The translations under genes were made by a program, and so were the position numbers. A stretch of 64,000 nucleotides of DNA. Origin: Xylanimicrobium pachnodae JCM 13526 = NBRC 107786. Its GTDB lineage: Bacteria; Actinomycetota; Actinomycetes; Actinomycetales; Cellulomonadaceae. Shown piece by piece: positions 40,612 to 49,020 of the stretch. The notes below the pieces were generated by a model. The model had not been told where the DNA came from. It saw nothing but the letters and a program-made list of their open reading frames with translations, and made no database searches. Position 1 is the first letter of the stretch, and each line of letters opens with the position of its first letter. The DNA is taken from the NCBI GenBank assembly GCA_001592145.1, contig BCWJ01000011.1, forward strand, positions 59,726 to 123,725. Direction: 5' to 3'.

Positions 40612-41325
40612 CTACGACACCGTGCGCGTCACCCACACGCGGGACGCCACCCGCCCTGCGACGTCGGCCCCGCCGCCCGGCCAGGCGAGCGTCAGGGCGT
40701 CGCGGCGCGGCAGGATCGCGGCCACGGTCAGGGGCGTGTCCAGGGCGATGCCCAGGTCGGCGAGGGTGCGCAGGTCGCGCGGGTCGGCGTCGGAGATGCG
40801 GGCGACGACGCCCGACTCCCCCTCGGCCAGCTCGGCGAGCGGGCACGCGTCGGGGCGCACCACGCGCCCGTCCGCGGTGGGGATGGGGTCACCGTGCGGG
40901 TCGCGCACCGGGTGCCCGAGCAGCGCGGCCAGCCGCTCGACGAGCTGGTCGGACACGGCGTGCTCCAGCTGTTCGGCCTCGTCGTGCACCTCGTCCCAGG
41001 CGTAGCCGAGCTGCTCGACGAGCCACGTCTCCAGCAGGCGGTGGCGCCGCACCATGGCGAGCGCATAGCCGTGCCCGACGGCGGTCAGCCCCACCCCGCG
41101 GTACGGCTCCACCTCCAGCAGGCCCTGGTCGGCGAGCTTGCGCACCGCCTCGGAGACGGTGGACGGGCCGACGCCGAGCCGGTCCGCGAGCGCCCCGGTG
41201 GACACCTTGGCGCCGTCGGCGTCGGGCACCCATTCGAGCGCCGACCAGACCGCCTTGAGGTAGTCCTGCGCGACGGCGGTCAGCTCCGCCGGGTCGGGGT
41301 GTGCCGGAACGGGCGCGGTGGGCAT
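40612..41325 (-). CDS. mntR: MntR-like DtxR-family metal-dependent regulator
   Basis: Encodes 237 residues. Winged helix with VSTGALADRLGVGPSTVSEA (recognition helix), a dimerisation domain with HRLLETWLVEQLGYAWDEVH, and a C-terminal FeoA/SH3-like domain (~145-235). Where DtxR/IdeR has Met10 and Cys102, this protein has Asp21 (AQDYL) and Glu118 (HDEAEQLEH). The Asp/Glu set is that of manganese-sensing MntR rather than iron-sensing IdeR, so Mn(II) is the inferred effector. TAGGCT, formed partly from the stop codon of the preceding gene, lies six bases before ATG, indicating leaderless transcription. Confidence 0.85.
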   Translation of the reverse strand: MPTAPVPAHPDPAELTAVAQDYLKAVWSALEWVPDADGAKVSTGALADRLGVGPSTVSEAVRKLADQGLLEVEPYRGVGLTAVGHGYALAMVRRHRLLETWLVEQLGYAWDEVHDEAEQLEHAVSDQLVERLAALLGHPVRDPHGDPIPTADGRVVRPDACPLAELAEGESGVVARISDADPRDLRTLADLGIALDTPLTVAAILPRRDALTLAWPGGGADVAGRVASRVWVTRTVS

Positions 41326-41334
41326 CGGGCGAGC

Positions 41335-43158
41335 CTACTGCTCGGGGGTCTCGGCAGCCGGGACCTCGTGCGTCGGCGACCCGGTGGACGACGACTCCGG
41401 GGACGACGACTCCGTGGACGGCGTGCCTGTCGGCGTCACGTCGTCGTCCTCGGTGTCGTCCTGCTCCGGCTTCTCGGGCGGCACCGGGATCGACCGCCAG
41501 GCGCTGACGGATGCCGTCGCGTCGGGGAACACCTCGACCAGCTTCCAGTCGACGAACCGGCGCAGGTTCGGGTCGAAGCGCAGCACGGTCATCTGGGCTG
41601 TGCCGTGCAGGGGGCCGACCGTGGGCTGCCCGGACGCCGCCCCCGCCGTCGACCCGTTGACGTACCGCACCCCGTACCCACGCACCGTGGGGTCGTAGCG
41701 GGTGTGGGTGTGACCCGACACCTGGAACGGCACGCACCCGGACCACATGGACGCGTCGCCCACCGACGGCGTGTGGATGAGCAGCAGGTCGACGTCGTCC
41801 TCGCACGCCGTCTGCGCGAGGCGCCGCCCCATCTCCGACGCGGTCTCCCCACGCGACGACGTGCCCGCGCCGACGCGCGTCTCGTTCGGGTCGCGGTCGC
41901 CCAGGATGTGCACGCCTGCGACGTCGACCACGGAGCCGTCGAGCACGGTGATGCCCTGCGCGCGCTGCGCGTCGGCGACGAGCACCGAGTCGTGGTTGCC
42001 GTCCGAGACGATCATCGGGACGCCCTTGGGGCGCGCGGACGCGAACGAGTCGACGCACACCTTCTCGACGGCGGTGCCGTTCATGGTGGTGTCACCCGCG
42101 TCCAGGATGGCCGCGACGCCCGCCCGCTCCGCGATGTCCTTGATCAGGGGCGTCATGTTCATGTTGCAGTGCAGGTCGGAGACCACCAGGAAGGAGACCA
42201 GGTCCTCTTCGGGGGTCACGGGCTCCGGCGACGCGGAGGGCGCCCGGAGCTCCGGCGTGGTCAGGGAGGCGCCCGGTTCGTCCGACGCCCCAGGACTCGG
42301 GCTGACAGTACCCGGGCTGGCAGTGCCCGACGCCGCGGGGCTCGGCGCCTCGGGCGTCACGGTCCGCACGCGACTCTCGGCCGCGGCCAGGCGGGCGTCC
42401 GTCGTGGCCTGCGCGTCCCACGCCTCGCCCAGGGACGTCCGCGCGTCGGCGTAGAACTGCTCGTTGCTCCGGTAGAGCTCCAGGAGCTGGGCGCCGTAGG
42501 TGTCGATCAGGCCCGCCAGCCGGCCGGTCAGCCGCGCGTCCTCGAGCGCGGTGCCGGCGAACACGGGCGACACCGGCGCGTTGGGCCGCGTTCCGCGATC
42601 GTCCGCGGTGAGCAGGCCGCCGATCAGCGCGAGCACGAGCACGCTCGCGGTGATCTCCGCGGTGCGCGGTCCGACGCGGTCCAGCAGCTCGCGCCTGCGC
42701 GCGGCGCCGACCAGGAACCACGCGCCCGCTCCCACGACGCCCACCGTCACGAGTGCCACGACGGTGCGCCGGGCCGCATCGACCACGAGCGCCTTGGTGA
42801 CCTCCCGGATCGTGACCTCCGGTGTCGAGAAGAACTGGAGGTAGGACTGCAGGTCCCGGCTCAGCCCTTCGAGCGTCGTGGCCTGGCTGATCTCGGTGAG
42901 GTCGGCCGGGATCTCCTTGATGATCACGTCGACGCCGAGGGGTCGCACCGGAGAGGGCACGCGCATCGTTCCCAGCGGCCCCAGGTCGACGACGACGTCG
43001 CCGGACACGGTCACCTCGTACCGCGCCTCGTGCGGCCCGAGCGACAGGTCCGCGGACGCCGTCGTCACACCGAACCAGACGCTGGCCACCAGGGCCACGA
43101 CGCCGGCCATGGTCCAGCGGACCCACCGCGGGGGCGTGCGCCGAGCTGACTTCCTCAC
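41335..43158 (-). CDS. Membrane-anchored metallophosphoesterase
   Basis: Encodes 607 residues from GTG (VRKSARRTPPRWVRWTMAGV). A signal anchor (~15-32) and a second hydrophobic region (~185-205) flank an extracytoplasmic beta-rich domain. A C-terminal calcineurin-like phosphoesterase follows, with VVSDLHCN, DAGDT, SDGNHDS and SGHTHTRYDP, the four metal-ligand motifs. The catalytic domain is preceded by a Ser/Pro/Gly linker and followed by a Thr/Pro/Glu tail. Substrate is unknown. It lies 9 bp before mntR on the same strand. A 12-codon longer start is possible. Confidence 0.82.
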   Translation of the reverse strand: MRKSARRTPPRWVRWTMAGVVALVASVWFGVTTASADLSLGPHEARYEVTVSGDVVVDLGPLGTMRVPSPVRPLGVDVIIKEIPADLTEISQATTLEGLSRDLQSYLQFFSTPEVTIREVTKALVVDAARRTVVALVTVGVVGAGAWFLVGAARRRELLDRVGPRTAEITASVLVLALIGGLLTADDRGTRPNAPVSPVFAGTALEDARLTGRLAGLIDTYGAQLLELYRSNEQFYADARTSLGEAWDAQATTDARLAAAESRVRTVTPEAPSPAASGTASPGTVSPSPGASDEPGASLTTPELRAPSASPEPVTPEEDLVSFLVVSDLHCNMNMTPLIKDIAERAGVAAILDAGDTTMNGTAVEKVCVDSFASARPKGVPMIVSDGNHDSVLVADAQRAQGITVLDGSVVDVAGVHILGDRDPNETRVGAGTSSRGETASEMGRRLAQTACEDDVDLLLIHTPSVGDASMWSGCVPFQVSGHTHTRYDPTVRGYGVRYVNGSTAGAASGQPTVGPLHGTAQMTVLRFDPNLRRFVDWKLVEVFPDATASVSAWRSIPVPPEKPEQDDTEDDDVTPTGTPSTESSSPESSSTGSPTHEVPAAETPEQ

Positions 43159-43222
43159 CCCCCCACTGTCTCCGATGACCTGCGCGGACGCCAAGTCGCC
43201 ACGGCGCCGCGCCGAGCCACGG

Positions 43223-44026
43223 TCAGCCGGTCTTGCGGCGGGCCTTCGCCTCGTCCACGGACCTGCGCAGCGCCTCCATGAGGTCGATCACCTCGGCTCC
43301 CTCACCCTCGGCGGGCGCACCGAACGTCTCTGCGCTGCTCACCGTCTCGCCCTTGGCGATCTTCGCCTCGATCAGGGTGCGCAGCTGAGCCTGGTACTCG
43401 TCCTCGTGGTCGCCGGGGACGAAGTCGCCCTCGAACGCCGACACGAGCTGGCGGGACATCGCCAGCTCCTTCTGCGTGACCTTCACCTTCTGGTCAAGAC
43501 CCGGGAACTCGGCGTCGCGCACCTCGTCGGCCCACAGCAGCGTCTGCAGCACGAGCACGTCACCGCGCACGCGCAGCGCGGCCAGCCGGGTGCGCTGCCG
43601 GAGCGCGAACTTCACGATCGCGGTGCGGTCGCTCTCCTCCAGCGTCCGACGCAGCAGCACGTACGCCTTGGCGGACTTCGAGTCCGGCTCCAGGTAGTAG
43701 GTGCGGTCCAGCATGATCGGGTCGATCTGGTCGGACGGCACGAACTCGACCACGTCGATCTCACGGTCCCGTTCCGCGGGCAGGTCGGACAGGTCGTCCT
43801 TGGTGAGCACCACGGTGTGCTCACCGTCGTCGTACGCCTTGTCGATGTGCTCGTACGGCACCACCTCACCGTCCAGCTCGCACACGCGCTGGTACCGGAT
43901 CCGACCGCCGTCGGCGTCGTGCACCTGGTGCAACGGCACGTCATGGTCCTCGGTGGCGCTGTACAGCTTGACGGGAACGTTGACGAGACCGAACGTCACC
44001 GCGCCCTTCCAGATGGCCCGCATCAC
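43223..44026 (-). CDS. ku: Non-homologous end-joining protein Ku
   Basis: Encodes 267 residues. Bacterial Ku homodimers ring DNA ends and recruit LigD. RAIWKGAVTFGLVNVPVKLY is the Ku N-terminus, with LHQVHDADGGRIRYQRVCE and YYLEPDSKSAKAYVLLRRTL in the core. The C-terminus ends in a short basic tail (DEAKARRKTG), of the minimal kind. GTG and ATG adjoin (44026 and 44023); GGAG lies just before, so ATG 44023 is the alternative start. ligD lies ~1.7 kb away on the other strand. Confidence 0.95.
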   Translation of the reverse strand: MMRAIWKGAVTFGLVNVPVKLYSATEDHDVPLHQVHDADGGRIRYQRVCELDGEVVPYEHIDKAYDDGEHTVVLTKDDLSDLPAERDREIDVVEFVPSDQIDPIMLDRTYYLEPDSKSAKAYVLLRRTLEESDRTAIVKFALRQRTRLAALRVRGDVLVLQTLLWADEVRDAEFPGLDQKVKVTQKELAMSRQLVSAFEGDFVPGDHEDEYQAQLRTLIEAKIAKGETVSSAETFGAPAEGEGAEVIDLMEALRRSVDEAKARRKTG

Positions 44027-44107
44027 TCCATGGTGACCCGCGTCACGCCCGCCGTCGAACCCAGCGCCGATCCCGTCATCGGTCCCGGCTGCGTCGGCAC
44101 GGACGGT

Positions 44108-44911
44108 TCACAACCCAGAACCCCGGCCCTGCTCCGACCCGGACACATCGATGGTGCGCATGAACGCCGCCAGCATCTCCTCGGGACCCAGCGCCTCCGG
44201 TTCGCCGAGCGGATCGTCGTCGCCCGCGATCGTGCGCACCTCCTCGTGGATGCGCTCCATCGAGGTGTCGAGCGACCACGCGACATCGGCGGCGAGCTTG
44301 AGCGAGTCGCTGAGGTGCCGCGGCACGGTGCGACCGAGCTTGTAGAAGATCTTGTGCTCCAGGCTCGCCCAGAAGTCCATGGCGATGGTGCGCAGCTGGA
44401 TCTCCACGATGACGTCCTCGACCCGGTCCGACAGATAGACGGGGACGCGCACGATCAGGTGCAGCGACTTGTACCCCGTGGGCTTCGGGTGCGCGATGTA
44501 GTCCCGCTCCTCGACCAGGGTGATGTCCTGCTGCGCCACGAGCATGTCCCGCACCCGGTAGATGTCCGAGACGAAGCTGCACGTCACCCGGATCCCGGCG
44601 ACGTCGAACATCTCCCCGCGGATGCCGGCCAGCGTGAGCGGGATGTTCTTGCGGCGCGCCTTGGCGATGATCGACTCGAACGACTTGAGGCGGGAACCCA
44701 CGTGCTCGATCGGGTTGTAGTCCGCGATCAGGCGGAACTCCTCGCGCAGGATCGAGACCTTCGTGGAGATCTCGTCGATGCCGAAGCGATACGAGAGCAT
44801 CATCCGGCGCAGGTCGTGCATGAGACGCCGCACCTGCGCGGCATCGGGCAGCGACCCGGGGACGGCGACGGTGCCCAGTGTGGAGTTGGCCAGTTCGGCG
44901 GGTTCTGTCAC
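44108..44911 (-). CDS. Small alarmone synthetase / RelA-SpoT-domain GTP pyrophosphokinase
   Basis: Encodes 267 residues from GTG (VTEPAELANSTLG). The RelA_SpoT synthetase fold has YRFGIDEISTKVSILREEF, RGEMFDVAGIRVTC, PKPTGYKSLHLIV (nucleotide-binding Tyr loop) and VEIQLRTIAMDFWASLEHKI. There is no HD hydrolase, TGS or ACT domain, so it is a stand-alone synthetase of the YjbM/YwaC type that makes (p)ppGpp. TACGGT ends six bases before the GTG (leaderless). It lies between ku and the DUF202 pair; the reason for this location is unclear. Confidence 0.9.
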   Translation of the reverse strand: MTEPAELANSTLGTVAVPGSLPDAAQVRRLMHDLRRMMLSYRFGIDEISTKVSILREEFRLIADYNPIEHVGSRLKSFESIIAKARRKNIPLTLAGIRGEMFDVAGIRVTCSFVSDIYRVRDMLVAQQDITLVEERDYIAHPKPTGYKSLHLIVRVPVYLSDRVEDVIVEIQLRTIAMDFWASLEHKIFYKLGRTVPRHLSDSLKLAADVAWSLDTSMERIHEEVRTIAGDDDPLGEPEALGPEEMLAAFMRTIDVSGSEQGRGSGL

Positions 44912-45028
44912 CCCACCACCGTATGCGCCGCAAGGGACGTTGGCGCGGTCCGTCCTGCGGGCCCGGCGCCGTCGGCACGACGACCACGACGCCATCGGCA
45001 CGGGTGGCCCCTGGGGTACGGTCGGGGC

Positions 45029-45379
45029 GTGGCCCGAGACTGGCGCGAGGACGGCGAGGAACCCGACTACCGCTTCAGCCTGGCCAACGAGCGAACCTTC
45101 CTCGCCTGGGTCCGCACGGGCCTCGCCCTCGTCGCCGCCGCCGTCGTCGTCCACGAGCTGGGCGACGGGCTGGCACCCGCCTGGGCGACCACCACCGTGG
45201 GCCTCGGGCTGACGGCCACGGCCGCATACGTGCTGGTCTCCGGGTACGTGCGCTGGCGCCGCAACCAGCAGGCCATGCGCGCATCCCGACCGCTCCCCCA
45301 GAGCCGTGCCATGGAGGTGCTGACGGTGCTCTTCGTCGCCGTCGCGGCGCTCGCCGCGGTGCTCGTCCTCGCCGGCTGA
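45029..45379 (+). CDS. DUF202 (YidH-like) membrane protein
   Basis: Encodes 116 residues from GTG. LANERTFLAWVRTGLALVAA is the DUF202 signature, followed by two more hydrophobic helices; the N-terminus is hydrophilic. Function of the family is unknown. TACGGT (45017-45022) six bases before GTG suggests leaderless transcription. Its TGA overlaps the ATG of the next gene (TGATG). Confidence 0.9.
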   Translation: MARDWREDGEEPDYRFSLANERTFLAWVRTGLALVAAAVVVHELGDGLAPAWATTTVGLGLTATAAYVLVSGYVRWRRNQQAMRASRPLPQSRAMEVLTVLFVAVAALAAVLVLAG

Positions 45380-45705
45380 TGCGGCCCGCCTGCCGCCGCC
45401 CACCGCGTGAGGCGGGTCTCCAGGGCGAGCGCACCTCGCTGGCCTGGACCAGGACCGCGCTGGCGGTGCTCGTCAACGGTGCGTTGGCGCTGCGCACGGG
45501 TCTGGCCGGTCATGCCCCGCTCGTCACGGGCGCGGGAGTCCTCCTGGTCCTGGCCGCGGGCGGCGTCGCCGTCGCGGGCCGACGTCGGTCTGCGGCGCTG
45601 CTGCGCGAGCACGACGCGGGCAGCACGCCGCGCCTGGTGGCCGGCGTCTTCGCCGCCGCGCTCCTGTGCACCGTGACGGCAACAGCCGTGGTCGCGTTCG
45701 CGTGA
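45379..45705 (+). CDS. DUF202 membrane protein, second copy
   Basis: Encodes 108 residues. LQGERTSLAWTRTALAVLVN matches the same family as the preceding gene; three hydrophobic helices in total. Start overlaps the previous stop by one base, so the pair is translationally coupled, and the two proteins probably form a hetero-complex. ligD begins 27 bp later in the same direction. Confidence 0.88.
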   Translation: MRPACRRPPREAGLQGERTSLAWTRTALAVLVNGALALRTGLAGHAPLVTGAGVLLVLAAGGVAVAGRRRSAALLREHDAGSTPRLVAGVFAAALLCTVTATAVVAFA

Positions 45706-45732
45706 CCGGCGCCGGATGCCGACCATGAGGGG

Positions 45733-48273
45733 ATGGGCGCGCCGACGACGGTCACCGTGGACGGGCACCGGCTCGAGCTGACGAACCTCGACAAGGTGCT
45801 CTACCCCGCCACGGGCACCACCAAGGGCGAGGTGCTCGACTACTACGCTCGCATCGCCCCCGTGCTGCTCCCTCACGTGCAGCGCCGGCCCGTGACCCGC
45901 AAGCGGTGGCCCGACGGCGTGGACGGCCAGGTGTTCTTCCAGAAGAACGCCGACCGGTCCACACCGCGCTGGGTGACCACGCACCGCATCCAGCACAAGA
46001 AGTCCGCGAACGACTACGTGCTGGTGGACGACGTCGCCACCCTGACCTGGCTGGCCCAGACCGCGACGCTGGAGCTGCACGTGCCGCAGTGGCGCGTGGG
46101 CCGCACGGGGGTGCACCTGCCGCCCGACCGGCTGGTGCTCGACCTAGACCCCGGCGAGGGTGCGGGCCTGACCGAGTGCGCGGAGGTGGCCCGGCTCGCG
46201 CGGACCGTGCTCGTCGGTATGGGGCTCGACCCGCTGCCCGTCACGTCCGGGTCGAAGGGCATCCACCTGTACGCCGCGCTGTCCGGCGGCGACGACCCGG
46301 CCGGGGCGCGCCCGTCGTCCCCCGCACGCGGGCGGCACCCCCACTCCGACGACGTCGCCGCCGTCGCGCACGAGCTCGCACGCTACCTGGAGGCCGAGCA
46401 CCCCGACCTGGTGGTGAGCGACATGAAGAAGTCGCTGCGCGGCGGGAAGGTGCTCGTGGACTGGTCGCAGAACAACGCCGCCAAGACGACCGTGGCGCCG
46501 TACTCGCTGCGCGGCCGGGCGCACCCCACCGTGGCCGCACCGCGCACGTGGGCGGAGCTCGACGACCCGGCGCTGGCGCACCTCACGTTCGGGGAGGTGC
46601 TGGCCCGCGTGGAACGCGACGGCGACCTGCTGGCCGAGTTGAGCCAGGGGCACCTGTCCCAGCTCGAACCGACGCCCGCGCACCAGGAGCGGTTCGAACG
46701 CCTGGCCCCCTACCGCGCCAAGCGCGACCCCGCCCGGACGCCGGAGCCCTTCGACCCGCCGACGCCCGGCGAACCGGTCACGGCCGTGCCAGGCTCGCCC
46801 ACCTTCGTCATCCAGGAGCATCACGCCCGGCGGCTGCACTGGGACTTCCGCCTGGAGCACGACGGCGTCCTGGTGAGCTGGGCGCTGCCCAAGGGAGAGC
46901 CGCAGGACCCGGCCCGCAACCACCTGGCCGTCCAGACGGAGGACCACCCGCTGGCCTATGGCTCCTTCGAGGGCACCATCCCGCGCGGTGAGTACGGCGC
47001 TGGCGAGGTGACCGTCTGGGACGCCGGCACCTACGCGCTGGAAAAGTGGCGCGAGGGCAAGGAGGTCATCGTCACGCTGCACAGCGAGCGGCGCGGTGCC
47101 CGGCGGCTCGCGCTGGTCCACACCGGCGGCGACGGCGGCAACCAGTGGCTGATCCACCGCACCAAGGCCCAGCCCGACGCACCGCCGCCCCCGGCCGCCG
47201 AGCCACCCCCCGCCGTCGAGCCATCCCCGGTCGTCGAGCCTGTCGAGACCACGGGAGCACCACTCGCACCCATGCTCGCCACCACCGCCGCCCCCGCCGA
47301 CCTGCGCACGCTGGCCGGCAACCCCGACTGGGCGATCGAGCTCAAGTGGGACGGCTACCGCACCATCGCCGCCGTCGAGCCCGCCCCCGACGGCACCCCG
47401 GTCGCCCGCTTGTGGTCCCGCACGGGGCAAGACTTCACACGCACCTACCCGGAGCTCGCACCCTTGGCCGCCCAGGTGCGCGGCCCGCTGCCCGTGGTGC
47501 TCGACGCGGAGGTCGTCGCCCTCGATGCGCGGGGCCGCCCCGACTTCCGTCTGCTCCAGCACCACGCGACGACCGTCGACCTCATGGTGTTCGACGTGCT
47601 CCGGGTGGGCGATCGTTCCCTGCTGCGCACCCAGTACGACGAGCGCCGCGCGCTCCTGGCCGAGGTGCTGGCAGCCGCGCGGCCGGTCCACGTGCCCACC
47701 GCGTACGACGGCGACCTGGACGCCGCGCTCGACTTCTCCCGAAGCCTGCACCTCGAAGGCGTGATGGCCAAGCACCGCACGTCCACGTACCAGCCCGGCC
47801 GCCGCACCCGGCAGTGGCTCAAGATCAAGCACACCGCCACGCAGGAGGTGGTCGTGGTCGGCTGGCGGCCGCTGCACGCGGGCGAACCGCGCGAGGACCC
47901 GCGGTTCGCGGGGGCGCTGCTGCTCGCCGTGCCCGCCAGCGCCGACGCCGGTGCGGCCGGGCCCGAGCGCCTGCGGTACGTGGGCCGCGTCGGAACCGGG
48001 TTCACCGATGCCGACCGCCGAGACCTCGCTCGCCTGCTCACGTCCGTCGAGCGGGCGACGCCGCCGCTCGACGGCGTTCCGCGCGTCGACGCCGCACACA
48101 CCCGCTGGGTGTCCCCGGAGCTGGTGGGCGAGGTGGAGTTCGCGCAGTGGACAGCCGATCCGGATGCCGACGCCGACGCGCGCCTGCGCGCCGCCCGCTG
48201 GCGGGGGCTCCGGCCGGACAAGACGCCGGGCGACGTCGTCGTCGAACCACCGGCACCGGCCGCCCACGAATGA
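45733..48273 (+). CDS. ligD: Multifunctional DNA repair ligase LigD
   Basis: Encodes 846 residues. Domain order polymerase (~1-300, with LDLDPGEG metal ligands D137/D139), 3'-phosphoesterase (~350-480, FVIQEHHARRLHWDFRLEHD), then ATP-dependent ligase (~515-840, adenylated Lys538 in ELKWDGYR; DLMVFDVL; EGVMAKH). This is the M. tuberculosis-like order. With Ku it performs non-homologous end joining. The Pro/Glu-rich linker between phosphoesterase and ligase (~478-510) includes VVEPVETTG encoded by an interspersed repeat. GAGGGG precedes the ATG. Confidence 0.95.
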   Translation: MGAPTTVTVDGHRLELTNLDKVLYPATGTTKGEVLDYYARIAPVLLPHVQRRPVTRKRWPDGVDGQVFFQKNADRSTPRWVTTHRIQHKKSANDYVLVDDVATLTWLAQTATLELHVPQWRVGRTGVHLPPDRLVLDLDPGEGAGLTECAEVARLARTVLVGMGLDPLPVTSGSKGIHLYAALSGGDDPAGARPSSPARGRHPHSDDVAAVAHELARYLEAEHPDLVVSDMKKSLRGGKVLVDWSQNNAAKTTVAPYSLRGRAHPTVAAPRTWAELDDPALAHLTFGEVLARVERDGDLLAELSQGHLSQLEPTPAHQERFERLAPYRAKRDPARTPEPFDPPTPGEPVTAVPGSPTFVIQEHHARRLHWDFRLEHDGVLVSWALPKGEPQDPARNHLAVQTEDHPLAYGSFEGTIPRGEYGAGEVTVWDAGTYALEKWREGKEVIVTLHSERRGARRLALVHTGGDGGNQWLIHRTKAQPDAPPPPAAEPPPAVEPSPVVEPVETTGAPLAPMLATTAAPADLRTLAGNPDWAIELKWDGYRTIAAVEPAPDGTPVARLWSRTGQDFTRTYPELAPLAAQVRGPLPVVLDAEVVALDARGRPDFRLLQHHATTVDLMVFDVLRVGDRSLLRTQYDERRALLAEVLAAARPVHVPTAYDGDLDAALDFSRSLHLEGVMAKHRTSTYQPGRRTRQWLKIKHTATQEVVVVGWRPLHAGEPREDPRFAGALLLAVPASADAGAAGPERLRYVGRVGTGFTDADRRDLARLLTSVERATPPLDGVPRVDAAHTRWVSPELVGEVEFAQWTADPDADADARLRAARWRGLRPDKTPGDVVVEPPAPAAHE
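47229..47254 (-). repeat. Interspersed GTGGTCTCGACAGGCTCGAC repeat inside ligD linker
   Basis: Inverted copy of the element at 14755 and 27214; in the ligD frame it reads PVVEPVETTG, exactly in the flexible interdomain linker. The core TCGAGCCTGTCGA is a partial palindrome. Confidence 0.65.
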
Positions 48274-48319
48274 CCGCGACGACCGACCGCGACGACGCCC
48301 CGCACCTACGCTGAACGCC

Positions 48320-48841
48320 ATGCGGCCACCCCACCGACGGCACGACCCGCGCACCGCGCACACCCGCTGGGCGAGCGTCGTCGTCGTGCTCCTGGCGCTC
48401 ACCGGATGCGGCGCCGGGACGCCGACGCCGTCCTCGCCCACCGGAGGCGCCGGTACCGCGCCGAGCCTCGGTGCCGCGAGCACCCCGGCACCCGACCCCG
48501 CACCGACCCCCACGCCCACGCCCACGCCCACGCCCACGCCCACGCCCACGGTCGACCCTGGTCCCGCGCTGGAGTCGGCGACGTGGGGCGAGGCCGAAGG
48601 CGGCCGATCCCTCGCCGTCGTCCCCGCCGCCTGGGTGCGCACCTCGCAGGATCCGACGGCGGTCGACCGGCTGTGGGCGGAGTTGATCGCGGCGCAGCCC
48701 GACGCGGACACCCCCGGGATGTACGACCAGCTCGTCTGCCACGCGATCGGCGCGCCCGACAAGGAGTCGTGGAACCTGGAACCGTGGCGCCCCGACGTCG
48801 GGCTGATCGCGGTGATGCAGGCCCGCTGCAACCCCACCTGA
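48320..48841 (+). CDS. DUF2599 lipoprotein
   Basis: Encodes 173 residues. A basic N-terminus, hydrophobic helix and lipobox LALTGC mark a lipoprotein. A Thr/Pro repeat spacer (PTPTPTPT, residues ~55-72) leads to a DUF2599 domain: ATWGEAEGGRSLAVVPAAWV and MYDQLVCHAIGAPDKESWNLEPWRP. The family is a secreted domain of unknown function with conserved Cys. TACGCT ends seven bases before the ATG. Confidence 0.85.
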   Translation: MRPPHRRHDPRTAHTRWASVVVVLLALTGCGAGTPTPSSPTGGAGTAPSLGAASTPAPDPAPTPTPTPTPTPTPTPTVDPGPALESATWGEAEGGRSLAVVPAAWVRTSQDPTAVDRLWAELIAAQPDADTPGMYDQLVCHAIGAPDKESWNLEPWRPDVGLIAVMQARCNPT

Positions 48842-48843
48842 AC

Positions 48844-48894
48844 CCGCCCGGAACTATGTTGACCAAAATACGAGACAATGGTCTTCCCGGGCGG
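48844..48894. promoter_or_regulatory. Long imperfect inverted repeat before the sulfur operon
   Basis: CCGCCCGGAA (48844-48853) pairs with TTCCCGGGCGG (48884-48894) with one bulge, enclosing GACCA (48861-48865) and TGGTC (48879-48883). It could terminate the DUF2599 gene or be a two-part operator. TTGACC (48859-48864) looks like a -35 but lacks a partner -10 at the right distance. Confidence 0.45.
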
Positions 48895-48914
48895 ACAGGA
48901 GCCGATCCGGCCGC

Positions 48915-48927
48915 TAGGTTCGAGCGC
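48915..48927 (+). promoter_or_regulatory. Leaderless promoter -10 for the polycysteine leader ORF
   Basis: TAGGTT (48915-48920) followed by seven bases and then ATG. This is the same spacing as for several other genes here, so transcription should start at or next to the A of the ATG and the leader is translated without a ribosome binding site. Confidence 0.6.
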
Positions 48928-49020
48928 ATGATCCGGACCAGCCCCCGCGCCCGCGCGCCCTTCGGCGCCACGCGTTGCGGGCGTCCCCGGTGTTGTTGTC
49001 GACGCTGCTGTCGCCGCTGA
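48928..49020 (+). CDS. Polycysteine leader peptide (putative cysteine-responsive attenuator)
   Basis: ATG to TGA, 30 residues, starting MIRTSPRARAPFG. Cys lies at positions 17, 22, 23, 24, 27 and 28, with runs CCC and CC near the end and Arg between them. It has its own leaderless-type -10 and precedes an ABC transporter-sulfatase operon by 156 nt. Leaderless ORFs with consecutive Cys codons upstream of sulfur genes act as cysteine attenuators in mycobacteria. Low Cys-tRNA would stall ribosomes here and open the downstream RNA. Tandem 14-bp repeats (49011-49038) begin at its stop. Function is inferred. Confidence 0.72.
   Translation: MIRTSPRARAPFGATRCGRPRCCCRRCCRR

Noticed and set aside
48508..48550. 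CACGCC/CCCACG tandem repeat as a regulatory or CRISPR-like array
   Set aside because: It lies in the DUF2599 lipoprotein frame and encodes an ordinary Thr-Pro spacer; units are 6 bp with no spacers.
48859..48887. TTGACC as the -35 of a promoter for the sulfur operon
   Set aside because: No TANNNT lies 16-19 bases downstream; the better promoter is TAGGTT directly before the polycysteine ORF.
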